This document shows, piece after piece, positions 58,652 through 64,000 of a stretch of DNA of 64,000 bases. The stretch covers positions 5,678,168 to 5,742,167 of the forward strand of contig OZ020522.1 of assembly GCA_963971425.1 (NCBI GenBank), written 5' to 3'. A program made the translations under genes and the position numbers. Positions within the stretch are counted from its first letter, which is position 1. The number at the start of each line of letters is the position of its first letter. The stretch comes from Bryoerythrophyllum caledonicum. Lineage: Eukaryota > Streptophyta > Bryopsida > Pottiales > Pottiaceae. The notes beneath the pieces were generated by a model. The model was not told where the DNA came from. It did no database searches and was given only the letters and a program-made list of their open reading frames with translations.

Positions 58652-58655
58652 TTAA

Positions 58656-59651
58656 ATATGTCATAACTGAAAACATGTATTTTTATTCGAAATATGCTTA
58701 CACGTATTCCATACTCCATAACCTTGCATATATCGGTGAAACAGTTAAATTTCAGTTGTGCAATCCAACCTTATTTGATTCTCTTTTCCAGATGTGCAGG
58801 ACTGCGAGAGAAGTACCGAACATGATCACCAGAGGCAAACACATGAGCTCCCGCTAACCACTCTTGAGTGGCCTTTCCGGAGGAATATTCAAGTGCACGT
58901 TACGGCAGAAGCGGCAGCTGCAATAATGAACGCAGGCCAGGCCAGGCGGCGAAAGAGAAAGCAGCTGCGGAAGATCACCAGTCAGAACTAGAGATAGAGG
59001 TTGGAACTTGGGACCACCAGCTGGGCGGTACAAAGTGACTAGGCCATGGAAGACGGGCCCCAGCAGCTGCCCCACTGATCATGAGAATATTGCATATCCC
59101 TGGCACCCTGGGCCATCTGATAATCTAGCAACTTATGTCTCAACCACGTTGCAATATATCAGGATCTGATGAGCCAGTAACTCTGTCAACGACCGGAGTT
59201 TGGTTCACCGGTGCAGTAGTTTTTTGGTATTTGGGGCTAGCATGAGTCATGAGATGAGGATTGATCGCTGCCAGGAGATTCGCTGGACCCGGAGTTAGTC
59301 ATTTGGTTGAGATGACCCGGAGTTAGTCAGTGGGCCCGTTGCTGCTTGTCTGGTGTGCGTGAAGCGCCGTATTTGCTCGATTGTCACGAAGCAGCTTTTC
59401 TTTTCTGGGATCCGGTCTTGGAGAGCTCCCCCCCCCCCCCCTCCCTCCCCCCCGGGGCCGGTAGCTATCACGTCCGTCTAGCACCTTGGTGAGCCCGGCT
59501 CTCAAGGGAATGGTGCTTCGACTGCCTTGAAGAACTCGCTGCGCATTGTGGAGGAAGTCGAAATCGTAGTGTACAGGGCTCTGTTTCGTTGCGGCAGATT
59601 CGAAGAGCTGCGGCGAGTTGAAGAAGTGATTTGTGCTCGTACGGCGCTAGG
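58656..59651. other. Upstream region of the HMA protein gene
   Basis: No coding region is assigned. A C-rich tract (about 59429-59455) could form a G-quadruplex on the minus strand. From about 59460 the sequence becomes GC-richer and probably holds the promoter and 5' leader of the gene starting at 59652. Confidence 0.4.
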
Positions 59652-61716
59652 ATGACTGAGGTACGTGTGTACTGTAATTCCTTCAGCACTGTTGAGATGT
59701 GTTATGCGCTGCTAAACACGTTTTTCTCAAGGCGTACATCCTATCCATCACTTGCTCAAAGCTAGCGTTCAGTGCAGCAGTTAGTCCTTTTTCTTGTCCA
59801 GACCCCTAGTTTTTAGTGTGCATGAGGATGAACTACATACTGCCCTCCTGGTGAACCCTTCTTGAGTGTGGCTGTAAACACGGAGGACCACAAAACGTAC
59901 TCTCCTGCCAAATGAGCTAATTAGTCAGTAACGTATCGGTCGAAGAAACCTCGATGGACATGGCCAGATTCTAGGATTACCTTGCCTTGATACACCTATT
60001 GTTAAAGAGGGAGAAGTGAGGGGCTCATTATCAGACATGATTATGAGTGCTTTTGAGTCTTGAAGCTTTGCTTGAAACGATGTCACAAAGTATTCAGGAC
60101 AATTAACTGGAGACGAATAAGAGACCAGGTTGCAACTATAATGTAGTATTCTGTCACTACTCCTAGAAGTCTGCCAATAATCTGCGATAGTGAGGACTCA
60201 GTGGGGTGCTTGCTTCACATGTGAAGGAATTGAACTTGGACTCAGGTGGAGAGACGTACCACATGTTCGAGAGGTCGGTCGGGTTTTCTGTAAAGGGTTT
60301 GATTCTAGAGCCTGGTTCTGAGATAAGCATGAACCAGTCCTTCCTGGGGGCCACCAGCTTGGATTGACCGATTCCACAGGATATTATATACTAAAACTAA
60401 AACTGAGTGCTAGGTCAACAAAAACTGCCGGCCCACCCCCACTCTAGCAATCGACTTCATAGCCATTTGACTTTCTCCTTCCCATGTCTGTACGTAATCC
60501 TGTCTTTCACATGGCTGTGACTGTGCTGCCGCTGATGGTAGCATCAGTCTACATTATTTTTACAGATTGCCAAGTTTCCGGTAGCGCATTTTGGCACCGT
60601 CAGTTCATGAGTGCTGTACATATAAAAAGATGAAATTTCATTTGAGTACACATGAGAATAATACACATAAATTTCAGGATAATGCAGCTGTGTTTCAAGA
60701 CCATCTCTTGTCTGGCGTTGTGCGTAGGTGGTGGAGCTCTATGTGGTAATGCATTGTGAAGCCTGTGCGGCTGCAGTGAGGAGAGCTATCAGAAAAATAC
60801 CTGGTAAATCTGAAGTTACCATGTTGAGCATGATCCTCACAAGTTTAGGTCTGGACAATATTGATCATGTCTTCAAGGCCTATTGATGCAGGTGTGGAGT
60901 CGTACAAACTCGACTTTTATGGACAGAAAGTGACGGTCATAGGAAAGGTGGACCGGGATGATGTGTGGCGACGCATCCAGAAGACTGGCAAGCGTGTCAC
61001 GCTGATACCCAAGCCTGACCCGCCCAAGCAAGAGAAGAAAGAAAAGAAAGAGGCCCAGAAGGAAGAAAAAAAGGAGGAGGAGCAGAAGGAAGCGAAGGCA
61101 GAAAAAAAGGAAGAGGAAAAACCAGAAGAGAAAGAAGAGGCCAAGAAAGAGGTCCATAATGATTCTCATTTCAATTACAGCATTCGAATTTGCAAGCTCA
61201 TCATGTTGTAATCCAACTGTTTATGATGACGGTAGGATATGACACTTTGCTTTTGGCCTTGATAACATTGATTGATTATGTGTGTTTTGGTGATTTTGTA
61301 GAAGACAACTTTGGTGCGGAAGAAGTCCACGTACTGGCCTGCTGTTCGCCTCTGGAGGTTTTTAATACCCCGGGTCTGTAGCACAACTTGATATTGATCG
61401 TTTCAGATCAGCCTTTATTTGTTATTTCCCATGAACAAGGGCTAGCTCCTCTTGTGATGATGTCCCTCTTTTGCTTGACAAGATCCAACCAATGATGTGG
61501 TTGCAGGAGGTGAAGATACATGAGAAGGAAGAAGTGGTGAAGCTGGTGGTGACGACAGAAGAAAAGCAGGAAGTCGACGCTAAAGGTGATCCAGAGAAGG
61601 GGGAAGCTGGGAAGGAGGAGAAGAAAGAGAAGAAGACGAAGAAGGTCAAAGAGCCTGAGTGGGTGCCTCTGCTGGTCACGGCACCTTTCTACACGCTTCC
61701 CACTAGTGTTTACTAA
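59652..61716 (+). CDS. Heavy-metal-associated (HMA) domain protein, HPP type
   Basis: Small metal-binding protein of the plant HPP/HIPP group, thought to carry or buffer metal ions. Proposed exons with GT-AG borders: 59652-59660, 60728-60803, 60892-61151 and 61507-61716, giving 184 residues. The HMA domain covers residues 4-66, with the metal site MHCEACA (Cys13, Cys16). After it comes a long Lys/Glu-rich, probably helical stretch split by an intron. The C-terminus PEWVPLLVTAPFYTLPTSVY has no CaaX box, so it is not a farnesylated HIPP. Exon 1 adds only three codons (Met-Thr-Glu) before a 1.07-kb intron. I chose it because the phase, the GAG/GTACGT donor and the expected first HMA strand agree. 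The HMA exons are secure; the first exon is less so. Confidence 0.8.
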
Positions 61717-62134
61717 TCCGGATTCAATCAATATTCCACGTATTAATCTCTAAGGCTGTACGTGTGTTTAGGTGATGCCATCTTCACTTGTCATAGACCT
61801 GTTTATGCTTTGGGGGTTTAGGGGTTTAAGGTGAGCGAATCTCAAATTCCAGCACCGAATTCTGTACTAAAGAGTGTGAATGTGAGGAACGTATGCAGAC
61901 CAGGTTTGCTGTCTCCTGTGTACTTGAAAGATTTTATCATAGTAGTAGCTCAGAAAGGAACTAAACGCAAAGTTTTACAAGACATAAGTTATCATGTACA
62001 AAAACTTTCAAAGCTGTGAGTTATATGTTTGCAATGTGTTGATGGCTGTGCATTTCTTATGGATATGTATTTCTGAAGAGATCATTCGTGTTAAGAAATT
62101 AGTACATGACCTGAGTACAATGCATCACTATCAT
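61717..62134. other. Intergenic, no gene seen
   Basis: Probable 3' region of the HMA gene followed by AT-rich sequence. The two short plus-strand frames show no recognisable motif. Confidence 0.35.
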
Positions 62135-62425
62135 CTAGATACTCCTTCGAACCGAGGCTTGCTCTGGATCCATGGTCGGCACTTGCATGTCTATGTAGTC
62201 GTCCACATCCAAAGCGCCCTTCTGCTCCTCGCAAGACATGACCTGCCAGTTCCACAGCCCATCTTCTTCCAAGAACTCTGGTGTAGGTTGAAACTCTGTT
62301 TCTGCAATGCTCGGTGATTCCTCTGCAATTTGAGGGTCGGTGCTTATCATGTCTGCGAATTGCTGGACCAGCAAATCGCTCAGATCCTCAAAGTTGCGGA
62401 GAGGAAACAGGTCCTTCTGAATTAG
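62135..62425 (-). other. Possible terminal exon downstream of the GT14 gene
   Basis: On the minus strand an acceptor-like AATTCAG at about 62426-62432 opens a 96-codon frame with protein-like composition, acidic and hydrophobic, ending in a stop at 62135. Words include NFEDLSDLLVQQFADM and EEDGLWNWQVMSCEEQ. It lies about 60 bp after the GT14 stop, beyond a donor-like CCG/GTACAC (62476). No family is recognised. It could be a separate small gene, an alternative last exon, or chance. Confidence 0.3.
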
Positions 62426-62481
62426 CTAGAAATTAGCTGGAAAGTGGCTGGAAAAATTGATGAGGATGCGTGTGTACCGGA

Positions 62482-63647
62482 TCAGTAGCCGAGTTCTTGA
62501 GGTTTCAGCGAAATGAGAGCCTTGGTCTGCGATGCCGGGAACTTGCGAGCGAAGAGGAAACAAGGTGATGGAGAGACGCCGTCGTGAACGCACGCGTAGG
62601 TGGTGTTGTCAAACGCAGTGTCATGGCGCTCGCCATCTGTGTCTCGCTCGCGCAACTGCAGGTCGAGGATCGTGTCCGCTGAGAGAGCGTTGGGAGAGCC
62701 GCCGTGCGGCTCCGTCCAGTTCACGTACATCACCGTCCGCTCCGCGATCCCCGCGCGTCGCGCAGATGCAGCAGCGTCTGCACGTACTGCTCGTCCCAGG
62801 TGCACCACCAGGTGCACCCGTCCTGAAACTTGAAGTAGATTTCCATGTCGCTTACCACAACCTTCGCGTGGCGGCGATGGAGCGCCATCCAGAGCTCGCC
62901 TTTGCGCAAATCGGAGGCGTTAAACTCCGGTGCCGTCGTCCAGCTGTGGTAGCGGGAATTCGGGAAGAACGACTCCACGAAGCTCACGTTCGACCGCATC
63001 AGGTAGTCGTAGGCGTACAAGAACCCACGGATCGGCACGGTGCTCTCGCACACGTTGACGAACCACGCGTTGTTGCATCGCGGATCGAGGAGCGCCTGGG
63101 CGAGCAACCGCCGCAACGCATCCACGATGCCACGGGAGAATCGCGGACAGTGCTTGCTCGGAACCTCCCGCCCATAGAAGAGGGAGCCCCTGGGATACAC
63201 AAACCCGGGCGTCGCGTGCATATAGAGCGAGTACTTCTCCTCGTGCCCATAAAAGAATCTCCTCCACAGCGCCTCATGCGGAACGCCACCACGCACAAGG
63301 AACAGAAACGCGATGCGCGCTCCGCCGGCTCTGATACTTGTGTTCGCTGCCTCATTCAGCAGCTGCGCATCCGTGAGATAATTCTTCGGCTTGTAGCCCG
63401 AGTACTGCTCTACCTCCAAAGTGCTGCTGCTTCTGTACCCTGAACGAATCTGCTCCAACGATCTAGTGCCCACAAAGCCTGCGAATGTCGAAGCGATGGA
63501 GATAATCCCTGCCAGACTCACCGCCACAACAAAGACTCCCAGCCATTGCGACTTGATATTGCTCAGGTCAGCTCTCCCACGCTCACAAGCACGCAATTCC
63601 ATGGACCATGGACTCATCTTCACGAAGCATGAACACGGAAAGCTCAT
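62482..63647 (-). CDS. GT14 Core-2/I-branching-type glycosyltransferase with a frameshift
   Basis: A Golgi type II membrane glycosyltransferase of the plant Branch/DUF266 group (BC10-like), implicated in cell-wall or glycoprotein sugar addition. An intronless frame starts at 63647 (other Mets at 63617 and 63602). It has a cytosolic N-terminus, one membrane segment near residues 36-60 (WLGVFVVAVSLAGIISIAS), a stem, then the catalytic region. Family words include RIAFLFLVRGG, EEKYSLYMHATP, VNVCESTVPIRGF and RKGELWMALHRRHA, then CTWWCTWDEQYVQTLL. The frame is lost at a run of four C (62749-62752): the first frame stops at 62730, while a second frame continues the homology (GIAERTVMYVNWTEP) to a natural end at 62482. 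A single missing base in the homopolymer explains this and could be a sequencing error. If real, the C-terminal fifth is lost. Confidence 0.8.
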
Positions 63648-64000
63648 TGGAGGCCTTGTGTGTGCACAATTCTAAGCTAACGTGTGTTTTCTATTAACCT
63701 TGAACGTCCACTTACAATTGAATCTAACACAAACTTTATGGTCTTGTTAGAATATCCATCCTGTCATGCACCTGAGGAGACTTCGTTGATACACACCGAC
63801 GAATCATGACATGTCTCTCGATCGAACTACCTGTAACACTCAAATGCACCAACTACAGTAGCACAAGTGGGTACTCTGTTTTGGATACTCTGAATTTACA
63901 CTTTTTTTTGGTGAAGAGTTAAATTGAGGATGTTTGTGCACATTTATATCTGTTTTGAGGTTATTTCTCACATCTGCACTTTCAAATTGTGGAAAGCAGC
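63648..64000. other. Upstream region of the GT14 gene
   Basis: No coding sequence is seen. It should contain the 5' leader and promoter of the minus-strand glycosyltransferase gene. No clear TATA box is placed. Confidence 0.35.

Noticed and set aside
62532-63443. 303-codon open frame on the plus strand
   Set aside because: It is antisense to the GT14 coding region, is Arg/Pro-rich from GC-rich codons, and has no recognisable domain.

Overview
This is nuclear DNA of a land plant. Five GT-AG-spliced genes or gene copies with plant-type products sit in AT-rich, repeat-dense intergenic DNA: a plastid omega-3 fatty acid desaturase, a USP39/SAD1-type splicing factor, a methylesterase-like alpha/beta hydrolase, a heavy-metal-associated (HMA) protein and a GT14 glycosyltransferase. 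Coding exons, especially first exons, are GC-rich against that background. The mix of DNA transposons (Tc1-type DD34E, pogo-type, and abundant TTAA-flanked elements) is unusual for a flowering plant, so a non-seed plant (bryophyte, lycophyte or fern) is my best guess. That is inference, not something I can prove here.

Layout. 1-4.7 kb: no intact gene; a decayed receptor-kinase fragment and two or three small transposons. 4.7-7.0 kb: FAD7/8-type desaturase (minus strand, seven exons). 7.4-12.1 kb: small repeats, including a chain of TTAA-bounded elements that share their target sites. 12.1-16.0 kb: one complete but dead pogo-type transposon with inverted repeats and TA duplications. 17.1-22.9 kb: more TTAA-bounded elements; one is split by an internally deleted Ty3/gypsy chromodomain retrotransposon, whose right LTR is itself split by a 217-bp TA element. 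25.8-29.4 kb: USP39/SAD1 (minus, nine exons). 29.8-31.5 kb: an apparently intact Tc1 element with a 341-codon DD34E transposase. 32.3-33.3 kb: methylesterase-like gene (minus, four exons) whose nucleophile Ser is replaced by Asp. 34.4-38.6 kb: nested MITEs and a degraded LINE. 39.2-44.7 kb: two long-inverted-repeat Tc1-type transposons abutting at one shared TA. 46.4-58.7 kb: non-autonomous derivatives and many MITEs. 59.6-61.7 kb: HMA protein gene (plus). 62.5-63.6 kb: GT14 glycosyltransferase with a one-base frameshift (minus).

The host genes are unrelated housekeeping or metabolic genes, each with its own promoter. I see no operon, gene cluster or shared pathway. The main interest is the transposon community. 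At least seven element types can be delimited to the base from their inverted repeats, target duplications and, in three cases, an empty-site paralogue in the same window. One family group inserts at TTAA with CCC(C)TTTA-like ends, which resembles piggyBac-type mobilisation, a superfamily rarely reported from land plants. Exon boundaries come from reading splice sites and family homology by eye; no transcript or database search was available.
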